DNA of 64,000 nucleotides from Stomorhina lunata (lineage: Eukaryota > Arthropoda > Insecta > Diptera > Rhiniidae), in NCBI GenBank assembly GCA_933228675.1, contig OW121742.1, positions 109,896,493 through 109,960,492 on the forward strand, in the 5' to 3' direction. The notes under the pieces are model-generated. The model did not search any database and was not told the DNA's origin. It saw nothing but the letters and a program-made list of their open reading frames with translations. Below are positions 11,945 to 24,034 of this stretch, piece after piece. Within the stretch, counting starts at the first letter, position 1. Each line of letters begins with the position of its first letter. The position numbers and the translations under genes were made by a program.

Positions 11945-14065
11945 ATTGTATAGAAAAGTTAAGGATTGACCAACATTTCTAGAGAAAAGTTGAAGAAAGG
12001 TCAATATTTCTCTAGAAAAGTTGACAAAAGCTCAACATTTCTAGGGAAAACTTGAAGAAAGGTCAACATTTCTAGAAAGGTCAACTTTTCTATAGAAATG
12101 TCTTCCTATCGTCAGCTTTTCTATAGAAATGTCTTCCTTTCGTCAACTTTTTTATAGAAATGTCTTCCTATCGTCAACTTTTCTATAGAAATGCCTTCCT
12201 ATCGTCAATTTTTCTATAGAAATGTCTTCATATCGTCAACTTTTCTATAGAAATGTCTTCCTATCGTCAACTTTTCTATAGAAATGTCTTCCTATCGTCA
12301 ACTTTTCTATAGAAATGTCTTCCTATCGTCAACTTTTCTATAGAAATGTCTTCCTATCGTCAACTTTTCTATAGAAATGTCTTCCTTTCGTCAACTTTTT
12401 TATAGAAATGTCTTCCTATCGTCAACTTTTCTATAGAAATGTCTTCCTATCGTCAACTTTTCTATAGAAATGTCTTCCTATCGTCAACTTTTCTATAGAA
12501 ATGTCTTCCTATCGTCAACTTTTCTATAGAAATGTGTTCCTATCGTCAACTTTTCTATAGAAATGTCTTCCTATCGTCAACTTTTCTATAGAAATGTTTT
12601 CCTATCGTCAACTTTTCTATAGAAATGTCTTCCTATCGTCAACTTTTCTATAGAAATGTCTTCCTATCGTCAACTTTTCTATAGAAATGTCTTCCTTTCG
12701 TCAACTTTTTTATAGAAATGTCTTCCTATCGTCAACTTTTCTATAGAAATGTCTTCCTATCGTCAACTTTTCTATAGAAATGTCTTCCTATCGTCAACTT
12801 TTCTATAGAAATGTCTTCCTATCGTCAACTTTTCTATAGAAATGTCTTCCTATCGTCAACTTTTCTATAGAAAAGTCTTCCTTTGGTCAACTTTTCCATA
12901 GAAAAGTCTTCCTTTGGTCAACTTTTCTATAGAAAAGACTTCTTTTGTTCAACTTTTCTACAGAAAAGTCTTCCTTTAGTCAACTTTGGTCTTCCTTTGG
13001 TCAACTTTTCTATAAAAAAATCTTCCTTTGGTCAGTTTTCCATAGAAAAGTCTTCCTTTGTTCAACTTTTCTATAGAAAAGTCTTCCTTTGGTCAACTTT
13101 TCTATAGAAAAGGTTCCTTTGATCAACTTTGGTCTTCCTTTGTCTAACTTTTTTATAGAAAAGTCTTCCTTTGGTCAACTTTTCTATAGAAAAGTTTTCC
13201 CTTGGTCAACTTCGGTCTTCCTTTGGTCAACTTTTCTATAAAAAAGTGTTCCTTTCGTCAACTTTTCTGTAGAAAAGTCTTCCTTTGGTCAACTTTTTTA
13301 TAGAAAAGTCTTCCTTTGGTCAACTTTTCTATAAAAATGTCCTCCTATTGTCAACTTTTCTATAGAAATGTCTTTATATCGTCAACTTTTCTATAGAAAT
13401 GTCTTTATATCGTCAACTTTTCTATAGAAATGTCTTCCTATCGTCAACTTTTCTATACAAGTATCTTCCTATCGTCAAATTTTCTATAGAAAAGGTCCCT
13501 TTCTTCAACTTTTCTATAGTAAAGTCTTACTTTCGTCAACTTTTCTACAGAAAAGTCTTCCTTTGGTCAACTTTTCTATAATAAAGTCTTCCTGTGGTCA
13601 ACTTTTTTATAGTAAAGTTTTCCTTTGGTCAACTTTTCTATAGTAAAGTTTTCTTTTGGTCAACTTTTCTATAGAAAAGTCTTAATTTGGTCAACTTCTC
13701 ATTAGAAAAGTATTCATTTGGTGAATTTTTCTTTAGAAAAGTCTTCCTTTGTTTTACTTTCCTTTGGTCAACTTTTCTGTAGTAAAGTCTTTCTTGGGTC
13801 AACTTTTCTATAATAAATTCTTACTTTGGTCAACTTTTGTATAGTAAGGTCTTCCTTTGGTCAACTTTTTTATAGTAAAGTCTTTCTTTGGTCAACTTTT
13901 CTATAGTAAAGTCTTCCTTTGGTCAACTTTTCGATAGTAAAGTCTTCCTTTGGTCGACTTTTCTATAGAAATGACTTCCTTTGGCCAACTTTTCTATAGA
14001 AATGTCTTCCTTTATTCAACTTTTGTGCGGAAATGTCTTCCTTTGATCAACTTTTCTGTAGATTA
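11945..14065 (-). repeat. 31-bp minisatellite, inverted family with TCCTATCGTCAAC subtype
   Basis: Between 12080 and 12860 the core is TTTTCTATAGAAAT with spacer GTCTTCCTATCGTCAAC; after 12860 it changes to the TCCTTTGGTCAAC subtype with more divergence, including TATAGTAAAG variants near 13570-13950. Rare variant monomers (CCTTTCGTCAAC followed by TTTTTTATAG) recur at 12136, 12384 and 12694, that is 8 and 10 monomers apart. This indicates recent block duplication. Confidence 0.93.
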
Positions 14066-15024
14066 TAAGGTTGAAATACTACCCGTAGTAAATGTTGTAC
14101 AACATATAGTAAATGTTATAGTTATAGCAAAATTGCTGTTAATTTATTTTACCCGTATCTTAAAGCTTTTTATTTTGTATCTCTAAGTTATTCTTAGACA
14201 AAAACCATCATGAAATATTTAATTTTTTTTAAAGGCGTGTTGTTGTTTTTTTTTTTTCCTTTCATATGTTAAGAAAAAATATTTAACAATTTTTAAGTTA
14301 ACGTTAGCAATTATATAGTTATTCATGTTTCTATGTCTGTGTGTATGTGTCAGTCTGTCTGTCCTCCCGTCCCGTCTGTCTTTGCATTGGTTAAAAATGT
14401 GGTTCTTAGGAATTTTAATAATTTTTTGCTATTTTTTGTTGCTGAAAAGATTAAAGGCGATTGCCAGCAAAATCTAATACAATTTAATGTTAATAGTTTT
14501 TTAGTTTTCTTATATTTTTCATTTTTTATTGTATTTTTTTAGTTTTTGTGTTAAGACCATAAATTCCTTTTGTCTAGCAAAGTTTGCCTTTTTTTATATT
14601 TTTAATGACTTTAAGAAAACTTGCGCCCGTAATTGTTTGTTATTACAATTTTGAAATTGAAATTGGGTTTTTGGTCGAGATAAGAGAAAATATATTTTAT
14701 GGTGGTTTTTAGTTTTCCAATGAAATTAGTTTTGCAAGTGTAGAAGTTTTGCTATCGTATTTAAGTCATCTCATGAATGGTCATTTAACAACATATGAGG
14801 ACTGATGATTCAAGACTGACTGGTAAGGGGGTATTTTTTGACTAATTAAAAATATTGAAGAAAGTGTTTGCTCAAATAAAGATACGTATATAACAATTTT
14901 AAAAGGTTTTAAAAAACACCTGCATCATCATTAACTTGATAATTATGGGGACAACAATTAGTGTGAAGAAAGACGATCTCCAACAAAAACATTCAAATAA
15001 AAAATCGAAAATTTTCTTATTAAT
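14066..15024. other. Unique DNA between arrays
   Basis: T-rich with a TGTCTG/CCGTC-rich patch near 14330-14390. A 69-codon open frame there has no coding character. Nothing else recognised. Confidence 0.5.
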
Positions 15025-16095
15025 AGTAAATTTTCGAAAAATTTCCTATAAAGACAGGAAATTTTTGAAAAATTTCCTATAAAGACAGGAAATTTTTGAA
15101 AAATTTCCTATAAATATAGGAAATTTTTGAAAAATTTCCTATAAAAATAGGAAATTTTTGAAAAATTTCCTATAAAAATAGGAAATTTTTGCAAAATATC
15201 CTATAAAAATAGGAAATTTTTGAAAAATTTCCTATAAAAATAGGAAATTTTTGAAAAAATTTTCTTTAAAAATAGGAAATTTTTGAAAAATTTTCTATAA
15301 AAATAGAAAATTTTTGAAAAATTTCCTATAAAAATAGGAAATTTTTGAAATATTTCCTAAAAAAAAATAGGAAATTTTTGAAAAATTTCCTACAAAAATA
15401 TCAAATTTTTAAAAAAATTTCTATAAAAATAGAAAATTTTTGAAAAATTTCCTATAAAAATAGGAAATTTTTGAGAAATTTCCTATAAAAATAGGAAATT
15501 TTTGAAAAATTTCCTATAAAAAAAGGAAATTTTTGAAAAATTTCCTATAAAAATATGAAATTTTTGAAAAATTTCCTATAAAAATAGGAAATTTTTGAAA
15601 AATTTCCTATAAAAATAGTAAATTTTTGAAAAATTTCCTATAAAAATAGTAAATTTTTGAAAAATTTCCTATAAAAATAGTAAATTTTTGAAAAATTTCC
15701 TATAAAAATAGTAAATTTTTGAAAAATTTCCTATAAAAATAGGAAATTTTTGAAAAATTTCCTATAAAAACAGGAAATTTTTGAAAAATTTCCTATAAAA
15801 ATAGGAAATTTTTGAAAAATTTCCTATAAAAATAGGAAATTTTTGAAAAATTTCCTATAAAAATAGGAAATTTTTGAAAAATTTCCTATAAAAATAGGAA
15901 ATGTTTGAAAAATTTCCTATAAAAATAGTACATTTTTGAAAAAATTCCTATAAAAATAGGAAATTTTTGAAAAATTTCCTACAAAAATAGGAAATTTTTG
16001 AAAAATTTCCTATAAAAAAAGTAAATTTTGGAAAAATTTCCTATAAAAAAAGGAAATTTTTGAAAAATTTCCTATAAAAAGTAAATTTTCGAAAA
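15025..16095 (+). repeat. AT-rich 31-bp array, TTTCCTATAAAAATAGGAAA type
   Basis: Monomer of 31 bp: imperfect palindrome TTTCCTAT-AAAA-ATAGGAAA (20 bp) plus TTTTTGAAAAA (11 bp). Copies are moderately diverged; several carry ATAGTAAA in place of ATAGGAAA. It passes directly into a 29-bp subtype. Confidence 0.93.
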
Positions 16096-16860
16096 AATTT
16101 CCCATAAAAAGTCAATTTTCGAAAAATTTCCTATAAAAAGTCAAATTTGGAAAAATTTTCTATAAAAAGTAAATTTTCGAAAAATTTTTTATAAATAGTC
16201 AATTTTTGAAAGTTTTCCTATAAATAGTCAATTTTCGAAAATATTCCTATAAATAGTCAATTTTCGAAAATTTTCCTATAAATAGTCAATTTTCGAAAAT
16301 TTTCCTATAAATAGTCAATTTTCGAAAATTTTCCTATAAATAGTCAATTTTCGAAAATTTTCCTATAAATAGTCAATTTTCGAAAATTTTCCTATAAATA
16401 GTCAATTTTCGAAAATTTTCTTATAAATAGTCAATTTTCGAAAATTTTCCTATAAATAGTCAATTTTCGAAATTTTTCCTATAAATAGTCAATTTTCGAA
16501 AATCTTCCTATAAATAGTCAATTTTCGAAAATTTTCCTATAAATAGTCAATTTTCGAAAATTTTCCTATAAATAGTCAATTTTCGAAAATTTTCCTATAA
16601 ATAGTCAATTTTCGAAAATTTTCCTATAAATAGTCAATTTTCGAAAATTTTCCTATAAATAGTCAATTTTCGAAAATTTTCCTATAAATAGTCAATTTTC
16701 GAAAATTTTTCTTTAAAAAAGTAAATTTTCGAAAAATTTCCTATAGAAAGTAGATTTTCGAAAAATTTTCTTATAAAAAGCCAATTTTCGAAAAATTTCC
16801 TATAAAAATTCAATTTTTTTCCAAAAACAGCAAAATTTCTTATAAATTGTAAATTTTTGA
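16096..16860 (+). repeat. 29-bp variant array with CTATAAATAG core
   Basis: Monomer of 29 bp: TTTTCCTATAAATAG followed by TCAATTTTCGAAAA. Compared with the 31-bp neighbour it has lost two A's in the centre and gained TCAATTTTCG. Copies at 16240-16700 are nearly identical. CTATAAATAG is a perfect match to the MEF2 consensus CTA(W4)TAG. Confidence 0.9.
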
Positions 16861-17749
16861 AAAATAGACTAAACTTAGATATAGACTAAGACGTAGTAGA
16901 CTATTGATAAGTAAGTGTTAAGTGAGGTAGGGTAAAACATATAAACTTTTTGTTATTAAATTTGTGGAGCAAAAACATAAATTTAGATTTTTTGTTGTTG
17001 TTATTTTGCTGTTGCAAGTTTTTGCAATATTTCTTTGTATATATATTTTTTTCTAAAATGTTCAAAGTTTAAGATCTAAACTTAAAAATATGCTAGTAGC
17101 TATTGGCTAAACTTTATAACAAGGTTTAAATAAACCTTGTTTTAAAGTTTGATTATGTAAAAAAAAAAAACTGGCAACAAATAATGCAGCTGTATTCAAA
17201 ACTTAGATTTAAGAGTTGTAATAAAAAAGTTAAGAAAATTGTTTTGCTATAAAATAGACAAGGGGGGACCACTTGTTGGTTGGAAGTAAAAATTGTTATA
17301 TTCTTAAGCTATTTTAGAATTTATAAAAATTAAGTTTTACTATTAAAAATTTAAAGTTAAACTTACCTTTTATGAGACCATAAACGTTGTAATGTTTAAT
17401 GTTGTAAATGGAATTTATGTTCGCGGTTTGTGGGGCATTATTTTGTTATTTTACGGTAATTACAGGCCCATAATAAAGTTATTAAAATTTTTCTTTAATT
17501 TACTTAAAAACTCACACTCCAACTCTCAGTTTCAAATATTTCAAATCATACAGTTACTAACACAATTACACATACTCTACCACATTCACACACACTCACA
17601 CACCTCAAAAATTAGTTCAATGCACGCAAATCGGATTAGAAGGTACGAAATAGTAAAGAAGCCTAAAAGAACCCACTCAAATAATGGAATAAGTTCATCA
17701 TTAGAAGGGAAAAAGTTGTTAAAATGTTTTTAATTTAATAAAGAAAATA
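16861..17749. other. Unique DNA between arrays
   Basis: AT-rich. A 113-codon open frame at 17392-17733 has an I/L/F/H/S-rich, low-complexity product and no recognisable domain, so it is not called a gene. Confidence 0.5.
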
Positions 17750-19290
17750 GAAAAATAGGAAATTTCCTACAATTTTTTTTTTTTTTTTAAATTTTCTATA
17801 AAAATAGAAAATTTCCTATAAAAATAGGAAATTTTTGAAAAATTTCCTATAAAAATAGGAAATTTTTGAAAAATTTCCTATAAAAATAGGAAATTTTTGA
17901 AAAATTTCCTATAAAAATAGGAAATTTTTGAAAAATTTCCTATAAAAATAGGAAATTTTTGAAAAATTTCCTATAAAAATAGGAAATTTTTGAAAAATTT
18001 CCTATAAAAATAGGAAATTTTTGAAAAATTTCCTATAAAAATAGGAAATTTTTGAAAAATTTCCTATAAAAATAGGAAATTTTTGAAAAATTTCCTATAA
18101 AAATAGGAAATTTTTGAAAAATTTCCTATAAAAATAGGAAATTTTTGAAAAATTTCCTATAAAAATAGGAAATTTTTGAAAAATTTCCTATAAAAATAGG
18201 AAATTTTTGAAAAATTTCCTATAAAAATAGGAAATTTTTGAAAAATTTCCTATAAAAATAGGAAATTTTTGAAAAATTTCCTATAAAAATAGGAAATTTT
18301 TGAAAAATTTCCTATAAAAATAGGAAATTTTTGAAAAATTTCCTATAAAAATAGGAAATTTTTGAAAAATTTCCTATAAAAATAGGAAATTTTTGAAAAA
18401 TTTCCTATAAAAATAGGAAATTTTTGAAAAATTTCCTATAAAAATAGGAAATTTTTGAAAAATTTCCTATAAAAATAGGAAATTTTTGAAAAATTTCCTA
18501 TAAAAATAGGAAATTTTTGAAAAATTTCCTATAAAAATAGGAAATTTTTGAAAAATTTCCTATAAAAATAGGAAATTTTTGAAAAATTTCCTATAAAAAT
18601 AGGAAATTTTTGAAAAATTTCCTATAAAAATAGGAAATTTTTGAAAAATTTCCTATAAAAATAGGAAATTTTTGAAAAATTTCCTATAAAAATAGGAAAT
18701 TTTTGAAAAATTTCCTATAAAAATAGGAAATTTTTGAAAAAATTCCTATTTTTATAGGAAATTTTTCAAAAATTTCCTATTTTTATAGGAAATTTTTCAA
18801 AAATTTCCTATTTTTATAGGAAATTTTTCAAAAATTTCCTATTTTTATAGGAAATTTTTCAAAAATTTCCTATAAAAATAGGAAATTTTTGAAAAATTTC
18901 CTATAAAAATAGGAAATTTTTGAAAAATTTTCTATAAAAATAGGAAATTTTTGAAAAATTTCCTATAAAAATAGGAAATTTTTGAAAAATTTCCTATAAA
19001 AATAGGAAATTTTTGAAAAATTTCCTATAAAAATAGGAAATTTTTGAAAAATTTCCTATAAAAATAGGAAATTTTTGAAAAATTTCCTATAAAAATAGGA
19101 AATTTTTGAAAAATTTCCTATAAAAATAGGAAATTTTTGAAAAATTTCCTATAAAAATAGGAAATTTTTGAAAAATTTCCTATAAAAATAGGAAATTTTT
19201 GAAAAATTTCCTATAAAAATAGGAAATTTTTGAAAAATTTCCTATAAAACTAAAAATTTTTTTTTAAATTTCTTATAAAACTAACATTTT
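17750..19290 (+). repeat. Highly homogeneous 31-bp array, TTTCCTATAAAAATAGGAAA type
   Basis: From about 17815 to 18735 the copies are essentially identical, suggesting very recent expansion. Four monomers at 18739-18868 are inverted (centre TTTT instead of AAAA, and TTTTTCAAAAA between). The homogeneous forward array then resumes to about 19245. Confidence 0.95.
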
Positions 19291-20075
19291 TGAAAAATTT
19301 CCTATAAATTGTCAATTTTCGAAAAATTTCCTATAAATAGTCAATTTTCGTAAAATTTCCTTTAAATAGACAATTTTCGAAAAATTTCCTATAAATAGTC
19401 AATTTTCGAAAAATTTCCTATAAATAGTCAATTTTCGAAAAATTTCCTATAAATAGTCTATTTCGAAAAATTTCCTATAAATAGTCAACTTTCGAAAAAT
19501 TTCCTTTAAATAGTAAATTTTCAAAAAATTTCCTATAAATAGTCAATTTTCGAAAAATTTCCTATAAAAAGCCAATTTTCGAAAAATTTCTTATAAATAG
19601 TGAATTTTCGAAAAATTTCCTATAAAAATAGTAAATTTTCGAAAAATTTCCTATAAATAGTAAATTTTAGAAAAATTTCCTATATATAGTCAATTTTCGA
19701 AAAATTTCCTATAAATAGTCAATTTTCGAAAAATTTCCTATAATAGTCAATTTTCAAAAAATTTCCTTAAAATAGTCAATTTTCGAAAAATTTCCTTTAA
19801 ATAGTCCATTTTAGAAAAATTTCCTTTAAATAGTCAATTTTCGAAAAATTTCCTTTAAATAGTCAATTTTCGAAAAATTTCCTTTGAAAAGTCACTTTTC
19901 AAAAATTTTCCTATAAATAGTCAATTTTCGAAAAATTTCCCATAAATAGTCAATTTTCGAAAAATATCTTATAAATAGTCAATTTTCGAAAAAATTTCCT
20001 ATAAATAGTCAATTTTCGAAAAATTTCCTAAAAATAGACAATTTTTGAAAAAGTTTCTATTAATAAGTTCCTATA
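19291..20075 (+). repeat. 29-bp variant array, CTATAAATAG core, second block
   Basis: Same 29-bp subtype as 16096-16860 (CCTATAAATAG, TCAATTTTCG), again at the right end of a 31-bp array. More divergent than the first block, with CCTTTAAATAG and CCTATAAAAAG variants. Confidence 0.9.
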
Positions 20076-20871
20076 AAAAATTAGTACAATCTCTTAAAAA
20101 TGTTTAATTTTTTAGTTAAATTCTTATTCGTTTTTCACTTTTTTGGCAAAATTATTTATTAATTGGGTTTTTTTTTTTTTTTTGTTAATTTATCTTAATT
20201 GTTAAAATTTAATTATTTTTAAACGTTTTTATTTTTTTGTGTTTTAATAAATTTTTATATTTTTATTAAATTTTTTGTCAGTTTTATTTTCAAATTTTTA
20301 GTTTACGCAATCAATCACTTCATTATTTCTTATAGAATTCTCAAACTCTAAATTAAAATTACTTATTACGTTATTCTTTATTTTTTCAATTATTTTTTAT
20401 AATTTTTTGCTCAAGTTTTAATTTATTATTATTCTTTTTTTCTTTTTTTTTTGCTTACAAGTTTCAGTATTTTTGCAATATAATTTTTTAAACAAACTCA
20501 AAAAAAAACAGAATCACACAAAAAAATAAACGTTCAAATGTTTGACACGCGTTTGAAGACAACCACTCGCTAAGAAGACCGTAACTCAACTGTTAGATTT
20601 TTGCTTTCGGCTAAGAAGAGGCCAAAGAAAAGAAACAAAAACAAAACTTGGCACAAAAAAGCAACAGCAACAACAAATAACTTGTCTAAGATCTCATTGT
20701 AAGTTGTTGAGAGCTTTCATTGATTCAAGCAAAATGAAAACAAAGTAACTGCTTTGTAAGTTTGAAAAAACAGGTTAAAAAAGCTTCCAACTGCTTTCTC
20801 GCAAATCTATCACAAAAAAAGTTTAACTTAAAAAAGCTTAAGTTACTAGTATTAGTATTGAAAGCTAACTT
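20076..20871. other. Unique DNA with a possible minus-strand core promoter
   Basis: The first 400 bp are T-rich. 20530-20720 is less AT-rich and contains, on the minus strand, CAGTT with A+1 at 20591 and GGTTG at +28 to +32 (20564-20560), fitting an Inr (partial) plus DPE arrangement. No exon is recognised downstream on that strand. Confidence 0.3.
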
Positions 20872-21695
20872 CCCAGTAAGAACAGTGTCAAACGTTTGAA
20901 ATATGATGACTTTTACATTTGATATCAAACGTTTTTTTCAAACTTTTTTCAAACCTGAGCAGATGTTTGAGATCCACATTAATTTTCAAATGAGGGTTCA
21001 TTTGAGAATAAACGTTTGAAAAATGATAGTTTCTCAAATTGAGAATAAAGGTTTTTCTCAAATCATTATCAAACCCTAAGATGATTTGAGAATAATTTGA
21101 AAAATGGTGTTATATAAATTTGATATCAAACCTTATTTCAAATTTTTTTCAAACATTAAAAAAAATGATTTATGTTAAAAAAAATAATGTTTAAGATATT
21201 TTAATGGAATGGCATTGCATTTCAAAGAAATTCGTTATTTCTTTCGGATTTTTTAAAATTGATCCATATTTGACCATAAAACCTTGCTTAAAAAATGTCA
21301 AGATTAAAAATTCAATAATATTCATAGGCATAAGTAAATTTTCTTTGTTTCTTAAATTTCTTTTTACCTAACAATAAAAAAATATATTTTAAGCAAAAGA
21401 ATTCAAATATGATGCACCGTTTTCAAAAACAAAATAAACAAACTCAAAAATACAACGCCATTTTATATATGTTCCACATGTAGATGATATCCACATTTGA
21501 AAAACCTTTGAGAATGAGGTTTGATAATGATTTGAGAATAAAGGCATTTCTCAATTTGAGAATAAAGTCCCCTTTTTGTTGAGAACGCTATTATTCTCAA
21601 ATCAGTATCAAATCAGTATCAAACGTTTGACCTTTGAAAAAAAATTTATTTTCAAATCATCCTCAATTTGAGAATAAACCTTTTTTCTTACTGGG
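20872..21695. mobile_element. 824-bp TIR-bounded element, CCCAGTAAGAA...TTCTTACTGGG
   Basis: Begins CCCAGTAAGAAC and ends TTTCTTACTGGG, an 11-bp exact terminal inverted repeat. Inside are many short inverted and direct subrepeats such as TTTGAGAATAA, TTCTCAAAT and CAAACGTTTGA, making much of it fold-back. No transposase frame is visible, so it is probably a non-autonomous DNA element. A clear target-site duplication could not be fixed; CTAAC/GTTAG flanks may extend the inverted repeat. Confidence 0.6.
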
Positions 21696-21784
21696 TTAGA
21701 CAAAACGCTTTGTTAAAGTAAAGCTTTTATGTTTTTACAAACAGAGACGAACTTTCATGCATTTCCGAAAATTTACTTATAAAA

Positions 21785-23480
21785 AGAACATTTTTTGTAG
21801 AAAGTTTTTCAAAAATTTCCTATTTTTATAGGAAATTTTTCAAAAATTTCTTAATTTTATAGGAAATTTTTCAAAAATTTCTTAATTTTATAATAAATTT
21901 TTCAAAAATTTCTTAATTTTATAATAAATTTTTCAAAAATTTCTTAATTTTATAATAAATTTTTCAAAAATTTCTTAATCTTATAGGAAATTTTTCGAAA
22001 ATTTACTATTTTTATAGGAAATTTTTCAAAAATTTACTATTTTTATAGGAAATTTTTCAAAAATTTACTATTTTTATAGGAAATTTTTCAAAAATTTGCT
22101 ATTTTTATAGGACATTTTTCAAAAATTTACTATTTTTATAGGAAATTTTTCAAAAATTTACTATTTTTATAGGAAAATTTTCAAAAATTTACTATTTTTA
22201 TAGGAAATTTTTCAAAAATTTACTATTTTTATAGGAAATTTTCCAAAAATTTACTATTTTTATAGGAAATTTTTCAAAAATGTACTATTTTTATAGGAAA
22301 TTTTTCAAAAATTTACTATTTTTATAGGAAATTTTTCAAAAATTTACTATTTTTAAAGGAAATTTTTCAAAAATTTACTATTTTTATAGGAAATTTTTCA
22401 AAAATTTACTATTTTTATAGGAAATTTTTCAAAAATTTACTATTTTTATAAGAAATTTTTCAAAAATTTACTATTTTTATAGGAAATTTTTCAAAAATTT
22501 ACTATTTTTATAGGAAATTTTTCAAAAATTTACTATTTTTATAGGAAACTTTTCAAAAATTTACAATTTTTATAGGAAATTTTTCAAAAATTTACTATTT
22601 TTATAGGAAATTTTTCAAAAATTTACTATTTTTATAGGAAATTTTTCAAAAATTTACTATTTTTATAGGAAATTTTTCAAAAATTTACTATTTTTATAGG
22701 AAATTTTTCAAAAATTTACTATTTTTATAGGAAATTTTTCAAAAATTTACTATTTTTATAGGAAATTTTTCAAAAATTTACTATTTTTATAGGAAATTTT
22801 TCAAAAATTTACTATTTTTATAGGAAATTTTTCAAAAATTTACTATTTTTATAGGAAAATTTCCAAAAATTTCTTAATTTTATAGGAAATTTTTCAAAAA
22901 TTTCTTAATTTTATAGAAATTTTTCAAAAATTTCTTAATTTTATAGAAATTTTTCAAAAATTTCTTAATTTAATACGAAATGTTTCAAAAATTTCTTATT
23001 TTTATAGGTTTTTTTTAAATTTCTTATTTTTATAGAAAATTTTTTAAAAATTTAGGAAATATTTCAAAAATTTCCTATTTTTATAGGAATTTATTCAAAA
23101 ATTTCTTCATTTTATGGGAATTTTTTAAAAAATTTCTTAATTTTATAGGAAATTTTTCAAAAATTTCTTAATTTTATGGGAAATTTTTCAAAAATTTCTT
23201 AATTTTATAGGAATTTTTTCTAAAATTTACTATTTTGATCGGAAAATTTTCAAAAATTTACTATTTTTATCGGAAATTTTTCAAAAATTTACTATTTTTA
23301 TCGGAAATTTTTCAAAAATTTACTATTTTTATAGGAAATTTTTCAAAAATTTCTTAATTTTATAGGAAATTTTTTATCGGAAATTTTTCAAAAATTTCCT
23401 ATTTTTATAGGAATTTTTTCAAAAATTTTTACTTTTTTTTTCAAAAATTCACTTTTTTTTTTTTTTAAATTTATGGAAAA
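21785..23480 (-). repeat. 31-bp array, inverted orientation, TTTACTATTTTTATAGGAAA type
   Basis: The plus strand reads TTTACTATTTTTATAGGAAA plus TTTTTCAAAAA, the reverse complement of the arrays at 15025-19290 with an ACTAT variant in one arm. The core 22000-22850 is homogeneous. The flanks carry a TTCTTAATTTTATAGG variant. Confidence 0.93.
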
Positions 23481-24034
23481 TTTTTCGAAAACTTTTCCTA
23501 TCCTCTTTTTTTTGTTGGTATTTAAATAAAAATTTAGATTTTTTTTCGTTTTCATCGAGTTTGTTAACACAAACTCGTTTTATCTTTTTATTTAATTTTT
23601 TTATTTGTCTTTTTTTTTTTGAAATTATTACAATTTTTTAATATTTTTTCCAATATAACCGTTTCGTTTTTCTTTTTTTTCAAATATTTTTTTTTTTTTT
23701 TTGTCGTTAGTATTTTTTCAAATTTGGTTTATTTTACTTTTTATAATAAGTTCAATATTTTAATAGTTATTATATAATTAATTAACCATTTAATTGTATC
23801 CATCACTTAATTTATTTAATAATATCAATTAAATATTTATTGAATTTCTTGCGTTTTTTGAATAATTTCAATAAATTTGATTTTCAGTTATTTTTCGTTT
23901 TTTTTTTCATAAACAAATGAAAAACTGAATAAATAAAAAATAATAAAAAGTCAAGAAAAGAATAAAAAAAGTGAATCTCAGACTGAATCAGAACTGAAAC
24001 AAGAACTGAATATAAAACTGAAAAAATAAAAAAT
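23481..24034. other. T-rich unique DNA
   Basis: Poly-T and poly-A rich. No gene or organised repeat seen. Confidence 0.5.

Noticed and set aside
12883..13107. Open frames of 60-82 codons rich in STFL/VNFSIEK within the 31-bp arrays (also 2112-2360, 8528-8710, 10333-10527, 13399-13581, 13950-14186)
   Set aside because: Direct translations of repeat monomers; frame depends on local indels.
17392..17733. 113-codon plus-strand open frame
   Set aside because: Product is low-complexity and I/L/F/H-rich, with no domain, splice support or coding-like composition; unique DNA between two satellite arrays.
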